Below, piece by piece: positions 9,369-17,602 of a stretch of 64,000 bases of DNA; position 1 is the stretch's first letter; each line of letters begins with the position of its first letter. The stretch lies in the NCBI RefSeq assembly GCF_000282595.1, contig NZ_AKIZ01000016.1, positions 496,001 through 560,000 of the forward strand. Direction: 5' to 3'. A program made the translations under genes and the position numbers. The notes below the pieces were generated by a model. The model was not told the DNA's origin. It did no database searches and saw only the letters and a list, made by a program, of their open reading frames with translations. Origin of the DNA: Phyllobacterium sp. YR531 (GTDB taxonomy: Bacteria > Pseudomonadota > Alphaproteobacteria > Rhizobiales > Rhizobiaceae).

Positions 9369-9399
9369 TGTTACTATTAGTAACTTACTAATAGTAACA
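9369..9399. promoter_or_regulatory. 31-bp perfect palindrome, presumed TetR operator
   Basis: The left arm TGTTACTATTAGTAA and its exact reverse complement flank a single C at 9384, giving a perfect inverted repeat of 15-base arms. Each arm itself contains a 13-base palindrome (TTACTATTAGTAA at 9371-9383 and TTACTAATAGTAA at 9385-9397), so it reads as two adjoining operator sites for two repressor dimers. It lies between the divergent TetR and oxidoreductase genes, 60 bases before the TetR start and 68 before the oxidoreductase start. Confidence 0.75.
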
Positions 9400-9467
9400 T
9401 AACGCGGTTGATATGTGAAGCATGCCACGCGTTCATCATTGTTTACTTTAAAACAGGAGTCGAGATC

Positions 9468-10496
9468 ATGTCATCATCCGTCACAAAACCGGTACTAATC
9501 CTTGGCGGATCGGGAGTTGTCGGAGCAAAAACGGCCCAAATACTGCGCCAGTTATATCCTGATCTGCCCATCGCAATCGGGGGGCGAGATTTGGTCAAGG
9601 CACAAAGGGTTGCTGAAGCCATCGGCAACGCACAAGCCGCTCAAATTGATCTTGAACGATCCGATCTTGGTCAAAATCAAGATGCCAGTTACAGCGCAAT
9701 TGCAGTTTTTGTTAAAGACTCCACGCTCAACAGCATGAAATATGCGCAGTTGCACGGCCTGCCATATCTGAGCGTATCAAGCGGCGTTTTCGAAGTAGGG
9801 CCGGAAATGGCCTTGGCTATCAGCAAGCCCAATGCGGCACCAATACTGATGGCGAGCAATTGGCTGGCAGGCGCGGCAACCTTTCCTGCAATTCAGGCTG
9901 CAAGCAAGTTCAAGTCAATTCAAGACATCTCAATCACAGTCGTCTTAGACGAAGAAGACATGGGCGGCCCTGCTGCCTTTGCAGATTATGAGCGGCTTAC
10001 GGAATCAGCACCGAATACATTGCTCCTGACGAATGGCCGGTGGAACTGGGTCAAGGGTGATGACAAGCAGCGACCATTTACAGACATCGACGGCATGGCC
10101 TTAGAATCTACAGCCTATTCACCATTGGACGTGCTTAGCCTTTCGACTGCCACAAATGCCAAATCCATCCGCATCGGACTTGTCTACGGCACATCTGCCA
10201 GCCGCCGGCGTGGAGAACCGTTCTCAACGGAAATCGCAATTGAGATAAGTGGTGAACTGGTCGCTGGCGAACGCGCTACAACGAGGCTGGACATTGTTCA
10301 TCCTGAGGGTCAGGCACCCCTGACAGCGCTGCACGTGGCACTCAGTTTGGAGCGTCTTCTCGGACTTCACGGCGGCGAGCCCGTAAAACCCGGGCTGTAC
10401 TTGCCAGATTCCCTAATGGAACCAGATTACATTGTTGATCGAATGAAGGAATTCGGTGCGATCTTTCAGGAAACGAGCAAACCACCTGTGGGTTAA
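9468..10496 (+). CDS. Saccharopine dehydrogenase-like NAD(P)-binding protein
   Basis: 342 residues. The ATG at 9468 has AGGAG upstream. The N-terminal Rossmann segment has VLILGGSGVVGAKTAQIL (glycine-rich loop near residue 15) and IAIGGRD at the end of strand 2, as in saccharopine dehydrogenase-like oxidoreductases. The rest is a mixed alpha/beta domain without motifs I can tie to a substrate. The single-gene unit is divergent from its TetR regulator, with the 31-base operator between them, so it is probably induced by a small molecule. The true reaction is unknown. Confidence 0.75.
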   Translation: MSSSVTKPVLILGGSGVVGAKTAQILRQLYPDLPIAIGGRDLVKAQRVAEAIGNAQAAQIDLERSDLGQNQDASYSAIAVFVKDSTLNSMKYAQLHGLPYLSVSSGVFEVGPEMALAISKPNAAPILMASNWLAGAATFPAIQAASKFKSIQDISITVVLDEEDMGGPAAFADYERLTESAPNTLLLTNGRWNWVKGDDKQRPFTDIDGMALESTAYSPLDVLSLSTATNAKSIRIGLVYGTSASRRRGEPFSTEIAIEISGELVAGERATTRLDIVHPEGQAPLTALHVALSLERLLGLHGGEPVKPGLYLPDSLMEPDYIVDRMKEFGAIFQETSKPPVG

Positions 10497-10520
10497 TTTC
10501 GTAAAATACCAGAACGCCCG

Positions 10521-10574
10521 AGCATCCTGCTTAAAGGGATGCTAGACAAGCCGCGCGTGAAAATTCGCGCGCGG
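10521..10574. other. Two consecutive hairpins between oxidoreductase and ATPase genes
   Basis: AGCATCC (10521-10527) pairs with GGATGCT (10537-10543), and CCGCGCG (10551-10557) pairs with CGCGCGG (10568-10574). Neither is followed by a U-run. Possible transcription end for the upstream gene or leader of the next one. Confidence 0.4.
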
Positions 10575-10598
10575 AATCACTTCTAGTCTGGAGCATGA

Positions 10599-12116
10599 AT
10601 GAAGGTCGACATCGACATGGGAGCAGCGCCAGCAGGCGCAAAGGCCATGCTCGACCTGGAGGAGCTTTTGGCCACGCGCCTGCTCGTTCAAGGCAATTCG
10701 GGGTCCGGAAAATCCCATCTTTTGCGCCGCCTTCTCGAACAGAGCGCGCAGTGGGTTCAGCAATGTGTCATTGATCCCGAGGGCGATTTCGTCACGCTTG
10801 CCGACAAATATGGACATGTTGTCGTTGACGGTGCGCGCTCGGAAAACGAGTTGACGCGGATCGCAGCCCGTATCAGGCAGCACCGCGTGTCGGTTGTCCT
10901 CGATCTTGAGGGGCTTGATGTCGAACAGCAAATGAGGTGTGCAGCCGCGTTTCTGGGTGGCCTGTTCGATGCCGAGCGTGACTATTGGTATCCGATGCTG
11001 GTTGTCGTGGACGAGGCCCAGCTTTTTGCCCCTGCTGTAGCGGGAGAAGTTTCAGACGAAGCCCGCAAACTCTCACTCGGAGCAATGACCAACCTCATGT
11101 GCCGGGGACGCAAACGCGGCCTTGCCGGGGTGATTGCAACACAGAGATTGGCCAAGCTTGCAAAGAACGTTGCTGCGGAAGCTTCGAACTTTCTGATGGG
11201 CCGTACATTTCTTGATATCGATATGGCGCGTGCGGCCGATCTGCTGGGGATGGAACGTCGTCAGGCAGAGCAATTCCGTGATTTGGCCAGAGGGCATTTT
11301 GTTGCGCTTGGCCCTGCGCTGTCCCGGCGGCCGCTTCCTGTTACGATAGGCGCCGTAGAAACATCCGCTCGCTCTTCCAGCCCAAAGCTTACGCCACTTC
11401 CGCAGCCGGGTGACGATGCGCGCGATTTGATCTTCACACCAGCCCCGGAAGAACGCCGCACAGTCATACGCAGGACACCTGCACCGCCCGCCCCTACGCC
11501 GACAGCGGACATTCTCAATCAGTTGACGCAAGCCAAGGTAATGGCGCAGGCGGAATCGCCAGCACCAACGTTGTTTCCTGAAATCGACGAAGCTGAACGC
11601 AGCAGCCTCATTGATGCAGTCATGCATGAAATGCTCAACGATCCCGATGCGTCATTCCGCACCGACGCGGTACTTTATCAGGACTTTCTGGTTCGTTGCC
11701 GGATACGACGTGTTCCAGGAGATCAACTTTCGCTTCCTGCATTTCGCCGCAGATTGGCGGTTGCGCGAGCTGGAATTGATGGAGAGACTGCACAGGGCGA
11801 ACCTTGGCAACAGGCATTGGAGCTTTCAAAAAGCCTGCCCGACGATGTACAAGGCGTATTCTTCATCGTGGCACAGGCAGCGGTTACAGCCAGCCCCTGC
11901 CCGTCAGACGCTACGATAGCCCGGGCCTATGGTACTCACTCAACCCGTCGTGCGCGACGCCTGCTCACCTATTTCGAGGAACAGGGGTTAGTTGTGGTCC
12001 GAACCGACTTCACAGGAAACCGCGTTGTGGCTTTCCCCGATTTGGGTTGCGAAACAGCAGCTGGCGATCCCAATGGGCCCGACGATTCCGCCCAAGAGCA
12101 ATTTGCAGCAGAATAA
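10599..12116 (+). CDS. HerA/DUF87-type ATPase
   Basis: 505 residues; GGAG precedes the ATG by five bases. Walker A GNSGSGKSHLL is at about residue 33, Walker B MLVVVDEAQLF near 132, followed by GRKRGLAGVIATQRLAKLAKNV, the sensor segment seen in HerA/VirB4-like hexameric ATPases. From about residue 250 a Pro/Ala-rich linker leads to a C-terminal region with a likely winged-helix (YGTHSTRRARRLLTYFEEQGLV). The family translocates along DNA, often with a NurA nuclease, but no nuclease is adjacent here. Its role is therefore open: DNA processing, or a defence-related ATPase working with distant partners. Confidence 0.8.
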   Translation: MKVDIDMGAAPAGAKAMLDLEELLATRLLVQGNSGSGKSHLLRRLLEQSAQWVQQCVIDPEGDFVTLADKYGHVVVDGARSENELTRIAARIRQHRVSVVLDLEGLDVEQQMRCAAAFLGGLFDAERDYWYPMLVVVDEAQLFAPAVAGEVSDEARKLSLGAMTNLMCRGRKRGLAGVIATQRLAKLAKNVAAEASNFLMGRTFLDIDMARAADLLGMERRQAEQFRDLARGHFVALGPALSRRPLPVTIGAVETSARSSSPKLTPLPQPGDDARDLIFTPAPEERRTVIRRTPAPPAPTPTADILNQLTQAKVMAQAESPAPTLFPEIDEAERSSLIDAVMHEMLNDPDASFRTDAVLYQDFLVRCRIRRVPGDQLSLPAFRRRLAVARAGIDGETAQGEPWQQALELSKSLPDDVQGVFFIVAQAAVTASPCPSDATIARAYGTHSTRRARRLLTYFEEQGLVVVRTDFTGNRVVAFPDLGCETAAGDPNGPDDSAQEQFAAE

Positions 12117-12818
12117 TCAGCCTATATCCTCCAGTAGCGGTGCCAGCTGCCCGAGATGTTCAATCTGACGAAATCTTGGATTCTCCACCGGCGCTTCAAC
12201 ATGCTCAAATGCCCAAGTGAGTTCGTGAGGCACGAATATTCCCCAAGCTCCTGCCTGAATGGCAGGTACGACATCAGATTTGAGTGAGTTTCCAATCATT
12301 AAAGCCTGCTCAGCTCCATCACCGTGCCTGCTGAAAATACGCTGATATGTGCCTTGATCCTTATTGCTGACGATCTCGATTGCATCAAAAAAATCACCAA
12401 GACCGGACTGGGCCAGTTTGCGTTCCTGATCGAAAAGATCGCCCTTTGTCACAAGCACAAGCTTGTAACGTTCCGTAAGCTGCTCCAGCGTTTCGGTAAC
12501 GTAAGGCAGGGTCTCCACCGGATGATGCAGCATTTCACGCCCCGCATCGAGAATTTCAGCGATGACTGTTGCCGGCACCTTGCCCTCAGTCACTTCGACG
12601 GCCGTCTCGATCAATGAAAGCGTAAATCCTTTGATACCAAATCCATAGGAATCCAGATTTCTTTTTTCTATTTCAAGCAAGCGATCCGTCAGATCAGGAA
12701 TGTCGGTATACGGAGCCAACAGATTGGCAAAATGCTTTTCAGATGATCTGAAGAACTGTTCATTTTGCCAGAGTGTATCATCTGCATCAAAACCGATTGT
12801 CGTAATGGGGAGTGACAT
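12117..12818 (-). CDS. HAD-superfamily hydrolase (YjjG-like)
   Basis: 233 residues from the ATG at 12818; a TTG seven codons upstream would add residues without a better ribosome site. Motif I is FDADDTLW, with the nucleophile and acid/base aspartates at about residues 11 and 13; motif II is VLVTKGD, and motif IV MIGNSLKSDV. A helical cap sits between motifs I and II. This matches small-molecule or nucleotide phosphatases of the YjjG/phosphoglycolate type; the substrate is not assignable. It is convergent with the ATPase gene, with no bases between their stops. Confidence 0.85.
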   Translation of the reverse strand: MSLPITTIGFDADDTLWQNEQFFRSSEKHFANLLAPYTDIPDLTDRLLEIEKRNLDSYGFGIKGFTLSLIETAVEVTEGKVPATVIAEILDAGREMLHHPVETLPYVTETLEQLTERYKLVLVTKGDLFDQERKLAQSGLGDFFDAIEIVSNKDQGTYQRIFSRHGDGAEQALMIGNSLKSDVVPAIQAGAWGIFVPHELTWAFEHVEAPVENPRFRQIEHLGQLAPLLEDIG

Positions 12819-12941
12819 GAGGAGACTCTTCAATTTCAAATGCTGATCGACACTTGCTCAGCGGAATCGCCGACAAGCATCTTTTATCAGAAATACAGGC
12901 ATGCTTAATGAAAATACTGCTCTACTGACTGAAAGGCCGTT

Positions 12942-13811
12942 GTGACCAGCTACAAATCGATTTTCGCGCTTGCAGCAACCAGCATTTTTGCCGCTTCCAA
13001 TGCATCGGCTGCGAACAATCCATCGGTATCGGTTCCGGTCGCACTGCCGGTTCCCAGTATTACCCAAATTTGCGCGGCCATAGCTACAAACGCCGACGGA
13101 CATGGTGTGCCGCGTGATTTTTTTGCCAGACTTATCTGGAAGGAAAGCCGCTTTGATGTTGCAGCCACCAGCCCGGTCGGAGCTCAGGGCATTGCACAAT
13201 TCATGCCCGGTACAGCCAAAGAACGTAATCTGACGGACCCGTATGATTTCGCGCAAGCGCTTCCAGCCTCGGCCAAATTGTTGAGGGACCTCAAAACTGC
13301 CTTTGGCAACTGGGGCTTGGCAGCTGCAGCCTATAATGCGGGACCGACACGGGTCTCCCGCTGGATATCCAACGGCGGCTTTCTCCCCTTGGAGACGGAG
13401 GAGTACGTTCTGGACATAACCGGAATCTCGGCAGACGACTTTTCGACTGGTGCAGAGATCAAAAATCGCCCGCTTAACAGCAAACTCAGTTTTGACGCAG
13501 CTTGCAGACAGCTCCCCATAATCAGGTTCGCGACGATATCGATGGCGCAGATCAAGCCAAAACCTTGGGGCATTCAGATTGCAGGCAATTTCCGTCAATC
13601 GGCAGCAGTCCGTCAGATGCAACGGCTGAAGCGCAGCTTTCCTGACGTCTTGGACAAACATGAGCCCATTATCAGCCGCAATCGTTCAGCTATGGGACGG
13701 CGCGGAATTTATGCAGTGCGGATTGGTGCCGACAGCCGCGGTGAAGCCAATCAAATCTGCACGCAGCTGCGAAGTGCCGGGGGTGCCTGCATCGTCACGC
13801 GTAATCGCTAA
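12942..13811 (+). CDS. Lytic murein transglycosylase (SLT domain)
   Basis: 289 residues. The start is GTG with GAAAGG upstream. A signal peptide ending in SNASA-A directs it to the periplasm. The SLT domain (about 45-140) has the catalytic glutamate in IWKESRFD and the motifs SPVGAQGIAQFMPGTA and AAAAYNAGPTRV. The C-terminal ~70 residues resemble a SPOR-like peptidoglycan-binding repeat (RGIYAVRIGADSRGEANQIC ending in GGACIVTRN). It cleaves the glycan strand between MurNAc and GlcNAc. It is transcribed alone, divergent from the HAD gene. Confidence 0.88.
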   Translation: MTSYKSIFALAATSIFAASNASAANNPSVSVPVALPVPSITQICAAIATNADGHGVPRDFFARLIWKESRFDVAATSPVGAQGIAQFMPGTAKERNLTDPYDFAQALPASAKLLRDLKTAFGNWGLAAAAYNAGPTRVSRWISNGGFLPLETEEYVLDITGISADDFSTGAEIKNRPLNSKLSFDAACRQLPIIRFATISMAQIKPKPWGIQIAGNFRQSAAVRQMQRLKRSFPDVLDKHEPIISRNRSAMGRRGIYAVRIGADSRGEANQICTQLRSAGGACIVTRNR

Positions 13812-13928
13812 CACTAGTTTCCCCTGCACCATGCATAGCTTTGCAACATACATATAATGACGTATTTTCTACATGCCTTCCTTATGAACGAAATGCATTT
13901 CTACCTATTCGCTCAAGTGGTAGAAAAA

Positions 13929-14179
13929 CTTTTGCTTGCCAAAAAAGACTTATTCTAGCAGTCTCAAAGCGTTCGGGCATCTATGAACACTGGAAGACTG
14001 GAAGAACGGCGCGCCGGAACCGCAAGAATACCGGGTCGGGAGTAATCCCGGCAATGATCGGCTCCTTTCCTGAATTCGAGAATTGCCTGCATGACCTCCG
14101 TCGGACGTAAGTACAGAAGACGGCACTACCAATCCCGCAAGCCCGGAGGGGAACGCGGTAATTTAAAAAGGAACTGAGC
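13929..14179 (+). promoter_or_regulatory. Putative promoter and long 5' leader of the cold-shock gene
   Basis: The 368 bases between the transglycosylase and cspA hold no convincing gene. A possible promoter is CTTTTG (13929) with TATTCT (13951-13956), 16 bases apart. The transcript would start near 13963 and have a leader of over 200 bases, as cold-shock mRNAs commonly do. It contains a short hairpin CGGGA-GTAA-TCCCG (about 14036-14049), a possible 20-codon open frame from 13983, and a purine-rich AAAAAGGA site before the start codon. This is inferred from sequence only. Confidence 0.4.
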
Positions 14180-14395
14180 ATGGCACAGACCGGTACGGTC
14201 AAATTCTTCAACAGCGAAAAAGGTTTTGGCTTTATCAAGCCGGATGACGGAGCAGCAGATATATTTGTTCACATCTCTGCAGTGCAGGCATCCGGTCTTA
14301 CAGATCTTGCAGACAATCAGAAGGTTTCCTTCGACACAGAACCAGATCGCCGTGGCAAGGGCCCGAAGGCCGTAAATATCTCGATCACAGAATAA
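14180..14395 (+). CDS. cspA: Cold-shock domain protein
   Basis: 71 residues forming a single cold-shock domain: RNP1 GFGFI at 18-22 and RNP2 IFVHIS at about 31-36, with the entry VKFFN at 8-12. Such proteins bind single-stranded RNA and DNA and melt mRNA structure, often on temperature downshift. The ribosome site AAAGGAA sits six to eight bases upstream. The long upstream leader fits post-transcriptional control. The gene is monocistronic. Confidence 0.95.
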   Translation: MAQTGTVKFFNSEKGFGFIKPDDGAADIFVHISAVQASGLTDLADNQKVSFDTEPDRRGKGPKAVNISITE

Positions 14396-14473
14396 GTTCC
14401 GTGATCAGACTACCAGTTTAAAGCCACGTCAGATGGACGGGACTGAGTAGACTTTGTTTGTATAAGACTTGTT

Positions 14474-14502
14474 GAAATCCCCTCTTTCATGCCGGGGATT
14501 TC
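14474..14502. other. Hairpin in the gap between cspA and the BA14K gene
   Basis: GAAATCCCC (14474-14482) pairs perfectly with GGGGATTTC (14494-14502) across an 11-base loop; a weak terminator for cspA is possible, though no U-run follows. The rest of the 383-base gap (14396-14778) holds a small GTTCC/GGAAC hairpin near 14610 and a weak promoter-like pair (TTGAAT 14710, TAATCC 14732); I see no gene in it. Confidence 0.45.
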
Positions 14503-14778
14503 CATTCTTGATGGCGTGTTCTTGGAAGCAATTTCAATCCAATCAATCCACGAGGATTGCAGCCATCATGCCTTTGAATTGCTGAAATCATGTGTCCTGT
14601 TCCAATTTCGGAACAATGTTTGACTGGATCAGCAAGGAACAAACTGCCTCGTCCGCCGTTCAGCCTGCATTCATTCTGAAACGAATAAAACAGTGTTACG
14701 GCTGGCGGTTTGAATTGATCCCGGCCCAAAATAATCCAGTGGCGCAGAAAGTCGCCAAGATGCTTCAAGGAGGCACAA

Positions 14779-15207
14779 ATGAACAAGGGTATGAAAATTG
14801 CCATTCTTGCTACTGCCGTAGCCGCGACTGTTATCGCACCGCTTTCATCAGCATCGGCAGACCATCGCTGGCGCCATTACGACCGCGGTTATCGTCATCA
14901 TCATCGCGGTGGCGGCGATGCACTGGCCGCAGGTGCAATCGGCCTTGCAGCCGGCGCCCTGATCGGCGGTGCGCTTGCGCAGCCGCGCGAGCCAGAAGTA
15001 ATCTATCGTGATTATGATGACCGCCCTGCATATCGCGCCCCTGTTCGGGTCTATCGTCAGGTCGAAGCACCTCGTTATTACGGCTCGGCCCAGCCTTGGA
15101 CGCGTGATTGGTACCGCTATTGTGCGGATCGCTACCGGTCATTCAATCCGGAAACAGGAACATTCCGCGGCTATGACGGCCGGGACTATTTCTGTAACGC
15201 CAACTGA
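14779..15207 (+). CDS. BA14K-family secreted protein
   Basis: 142 residues; AAGGAGG stands seven bases before the ATG. A signal peptide ends near SSASA-D. Then comes a His/Arg/Gly-rich stretch, a glycine-alanine hydrophobic segment (AAGAIGLAAGALIGGALA, about 50-70), and a C-terminal BA14K domain: DWYRYCADRYRSFNPETG and YDGRDYFC, with the two conserved cysteines. In Brucella this family includes an immunoreactive lectin-like surface antigen. Its biochemical role is not settled. It is followed directly by a strong terminator. Confidence 0.9.
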   Translation: MNKGMKIAILATAVAATVIAPLSSASADHRWRHYDRGYRHHHRGGGDALAAGAIGLAAGALIGGALAQPREPEVIYRDYDDRPAYRAPVRVYRQVEAPRYYGSAQPWTRDWYRYCADRYRSFNPETGTFRGYDGRDYFCNAN

Positions 15208-15220
15208 TTTGAAGATTGTG

Positions 15221-15250
15221 AAAGCCGCCGGTAAATCCGGCGGTTTTTTT
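15221..15250 (+). terminator. Rho-independent terminator after the BA14K gene
   Basis: CCGCCGG (15225-15231) and CCGGCGG (15237-15243) form a 7-bp GC stem with a five-base loop, followed by a run of seven T. The A-run on the 5' side would let it work for the convergent MBL gene as well. Confidence 0.92.
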
Positions 15251-15251
15251 A

Positions 15252-15896
15252 TTATTCGTTCAAGAACGGGTTGGTCCTACGCTCTTCGCCAAAACGTCCG
15301 CCGGGACCATGACCACAGATAAATCCGATATCATCGCCAAGCGGCAAAAGTTTTGTTTTAATTGAGTTTATCAGTGCAGCGTGGTCACCGCCCGGCAAAT
15401 CGGTGCGCCCTACCGAGCCGTTAAAAAGCACATCCCCGACATGGGCAAATTTTGCAGCCTTGTTGTAGTAGACAACGTGCCCGGGTGCATGACCCGGGCA
15501 GTGCAACACTTCGAATACATGGTTCCCAAACGAAACAGTTTCACCATCAGTCAACCAACGGTCCGGGGTGCAATTACGCACATCTCCCGAAATCCGGTAT
15601 TGAAGAGCTTTTTCTTCCAAACTGTCCAAAAGAAAGCGATCAGCCTCATGTGGCCCGATAATATCGACGGCTAATGAGTCTTTCATATCCATCGCACCCG
15701 CGGCGTGATCAATATGCCCGTGAGTTAACCAGATTGCTTCGATCACGATTCCATTCGACTGGATAGCATGAAGTACCTGATCATTGTCCCCACCCGGATC
15801 GATAAGCACACCCCGCTTATCTTCACTGTCGAAAAGGATGGTGCAGTTTTGTTGAAAGGCCGTAACGGGAATAATACCGGCCTGCAATTGTCCCAT
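15252..15896 (-). CDS. MBL-fold metallo-hydrolase (glyoxalase II-like)
   Basis: 214 residues. The ATG at 15896 has AGGA nine bases upstream. The metal-binding THGHIDHAAG motif (HxHxDH) is at about residue 64, with further ligands in HCPGHAPGHVV and HVGDVLF, and the final histidine in FICGHGPGG. The short length and layout match the YcbL-like hydrolases that act on glutathione thioesters, but a precise substrate is not proven. Cytosolic; transcribed alone. Confidence 0.87.
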   Translation of the reverse strand: MGQLQAGIIPVTAFQQNCTILFDSEDKRGVLIDPGGDNDQVLHAIQSNGIVIEAIWLTHGHIDHAAGAMDMKDSLAVDIIGPHEADRFLLDSLEEKALQYRISGDVRNCTPDRWLTDGETVSFGNHVFEVLHCPGHAPGHVVYYNKAAKFAHVGDVLFNGSVGRTDLPGGDHAALINSIKTKLLPLGDDIGFICGHGPGGRFGEERRTNPFLNE

Positions 15897-15966
15897 AAAT
15901 CTCAATCCTGTCCTGCTTTGTCTCTGTCAATCTGGCAATGAACCTAATGTAATAACAGTGCAAATG

Positions 15967-15992
15967 AAAAGGGCGGTCTAAAGGACCGCCCC
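15967..15992 (-). terminator. Rho-independent terminator of the glycine-rich peptide gene
   Basis: GGGCGGTC (15971-15978) pairs with GACCGCCC (15984-15991), an 8-bp stem with a five-base loop; reading on the minus strand it is followed by TTTT. It lies 25 bases past the stop codon of the small gene at 16016. Confidence 0.9.
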
Positions 15993-16015
15993 AACAAATC
16001 TTCGTTTAGCAGTGA

Positions 16016-16327
16016 TCAGGTTCTTGCCATCGAATTCTTAATGGCACCGACGATTGCTGTCAGAATAATACCGCCGATACCACCACCCGCGATCTGACTT
16101 ACAATAGCGCCGACATCCAGCCCAGATGAGGCAACCGCATCTGCAACAACTGCTGCACCACCGGCACCGAGATACTGGGTCAGATAACCGCCGATTAGTC
16201 CGCCGATACCACCAGCAACAGTATTGCCGGTTGTACCAAGGCTTAGATTTTTAAGAAGACCGCCGACAATATTACCGCCGACACCACCAGAGATAAGTTG
16301 GATAACGATAGGAAGAAGCGCTTCCAT
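16016..16327 (-). CDS. Small glycine-rich hydrophobic protein
   Basis: 103 residues, from the ATG at 16327; a GTG three codons earlier has its ribosome site too close. Nearly a quarter of the residues are glycine, and the protein is a run of weakly hydrophobic stretches (LLPIVIQLISGGVGGNIVGG, GGIGGLIGGYLTQYLGAGG, GGIGGIILTAIVGAI) with only a few charges. It has no cleavable signal. Such proteins are widespread in Hyphomicrobiales and have no known function that I can name. A dedicated strong terminator suggests a separate, possibly abundant transcript. The glycine zipper look suggests a membrane-inserting peptide, which is inference. Confidence 0.75.
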   Translation of the reverse strand: MEALLPIVIQLISGGVGGNIVGGLLKNLSLGTTGNTVAGGIGGLIGGYLTQYLGAGGAAVVADAVASSGLDVGAIVSQIAGGGIGGIILTAIVGAIKNSMART

Positions 16328-16409
16328 AGTGGACACCCCGTCAACGTTTCAACGTCAGACTCATGCCTGACATACATCATGATGACTAAGTTTTAGGCAA
16401 TGTCAAACA

Positions 16410-16439
16410 GCCTGATACACCTATAGAGTTGTATCAGGC
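16410..16439 (-). terminator. Terminator of ilvE
   Basis: A perfect 10-bp stem GCCTGATACA / TGTATCAGGC with a ten-base loop, 25 bases past the ilvE stop. On the minus strand it is followed by TGTTTG, a poor U-tract. Confidence 0.7.
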
Positions 16440-16464
16440 TTGTAATGTTAATCGATGATCGCGG

Positions 16465-17355
16465 TTATTCTGCTGCAGCTTTCTTCGGCGTTACTTCGGC
16501 AGCATAATCATTCATCAAATTAATAGCGATCTCGCCGACTGTGAATTTGTATGAACCGATCTCTGAGACCGGCGTAACTTCCGCAGCCGTTCCTGTCAGG
16601 AAGCACTGTTCAAAATCCGCCAGTTCTTCCGGCATGATCGCCCGCTCGATAACCTCGTAGCCACGGCGCTTGGCCAGATCGATAACAGTGCGGCGCGTAA
16701 TACCATCCAGGAAGCAATCGGGTTTGGGTGTATGGATTACACCGTCCTTGACGAAGAACACATTGGCTCCCGTCGCTTCAGCCACCTGTCCACGCCAATC
16801 CAGCATCAGCGCATCCGCATAGCCTTTAGCTTCAGCAGCGTGCTTCGAGATCGTGCAAATCATGTAAAGGCCAGCTGCCTTAGATTTGGAAGGAGCAGTT
16901 TTTGGATCAGGGCGGCGATACTCAGCCATGTCAAGCCGGATGCCCTTCAACTTCTGCGCAGGATCGAAATAGCTTGGCCATTGCCAGATTGCTATTGCGA
17001 CATTGATTTTGTTTGCCTGTGCCGAAACACCCATCGATTCACTGCCGCGCCAAGCGACAGGACGCACATAAGCATCCTGAAAGCCCTGTTTTGCCAAAAG
17101 CTTGCGGCAAGCGTCATTAAGTTCCTCAACGGAATATGGAATCGTAAAGCCAAGAATACGTGCAGATTCGTGCAGGCGCTCCGTATGTTCGTTAAGCTTG
17201 AAAATCTCACCGCCATACGCCCGCTCACCTTCGAACACTGAACTTGCGTAATGCAGACCATGTGTAAGCACATGAACCTTTGCATCTGCCCAGCGAACGA
17301 ACTCGCCGTTCATCCAGATGTAACCTTCAAGCTGATCAAATGGAGCGGATGCCAT
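16465..17355 (-). CDS. ilvE: Branched-chain amino acid aminotransferase
   Basis: 296 residues, class IV PLP aminotransferase. It interconverts Leu, Ile and Val with their 2-oxo acids, the last step of their synthesis. The PLP lysine is Lys159 in SKSKAAGLYM, the same number as in E. coli IlvE. YVRPVAWRG and the EATGANVFFVKDG segment, which carries the conserved acidic and phosphate-binding positions, are present. It is divergent from the MarR gene, with a 247-base shared control region, and has its own terminator. Confidence 0.95.
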   Translation of the reverse strand: MASAPFDQLEGYIWMNGEFVRWADAKVHVLTHGLHYASSVFEGERAYGGEIFKLNEHTERLHESARILGFTIPYSVEELNDACRKLLAKQGFQDAYVRPVAWRGSESMGVSAQANKINVAIAIWQWPSYFDPAQKLKGIRLDMAEYRRPDPKTAPSKSKAAGLYMICTISKHAAEAKGYADALMLDWRGQVAEATGANVFFVKDGVIHTPKPDCFLDGITRRTVIDLAKRRGYEVIERAIMPEELADFEQCFLTGTAAEVTPVSEIGSYKFTVGEIAINLMNDYAAEVTPKKAAAE

Positions 17356-17534
17356 GTTTTCCTCCAGGCCTTATCCTGATGTTTTTGCGGGTTTTACCTT
17401 CCGCCAACTGGTCCCGGTGTCCAATTGGTGTACCATTGCCGTAGGCACCAATAGGCGTTTCGATTAAGGAAAATATCCTGGAAACACGTATTGGCTTTTC
17501 GATTCATTCAAAATGCGGGCCAACAGCTTGCCAA

Positions 17535-17563
17535 AAATTATCAGCAGTCTAAAATTAAGTCAA
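17535..17563 (-). promoter_or_regulatory. Candidate ilvE promoter
   Basis: On the minus strand TTGACT (17563-17558) is followed by TAATTT at a spacing of 17, or GATAAT at a spacing of 15. AT-rich context, about 180 bases before the ilvE start. Alternative promoters closer to the gene cannot be excluded. Confidence 0.35.
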
Positions 17564-17602
17564 CAACACTGACATAATCTTTTCCAAGACCGGGGACCTT
17601 GC

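Noticed and set aside
12858-13661. Long antisense open frame (267 codons) on the minus strand
   Set aside because: It lies opposite the lytic transglycosylase gene, which has an intact catalytic motif; the antisense protein is Cys/Arg-rich without a domain.
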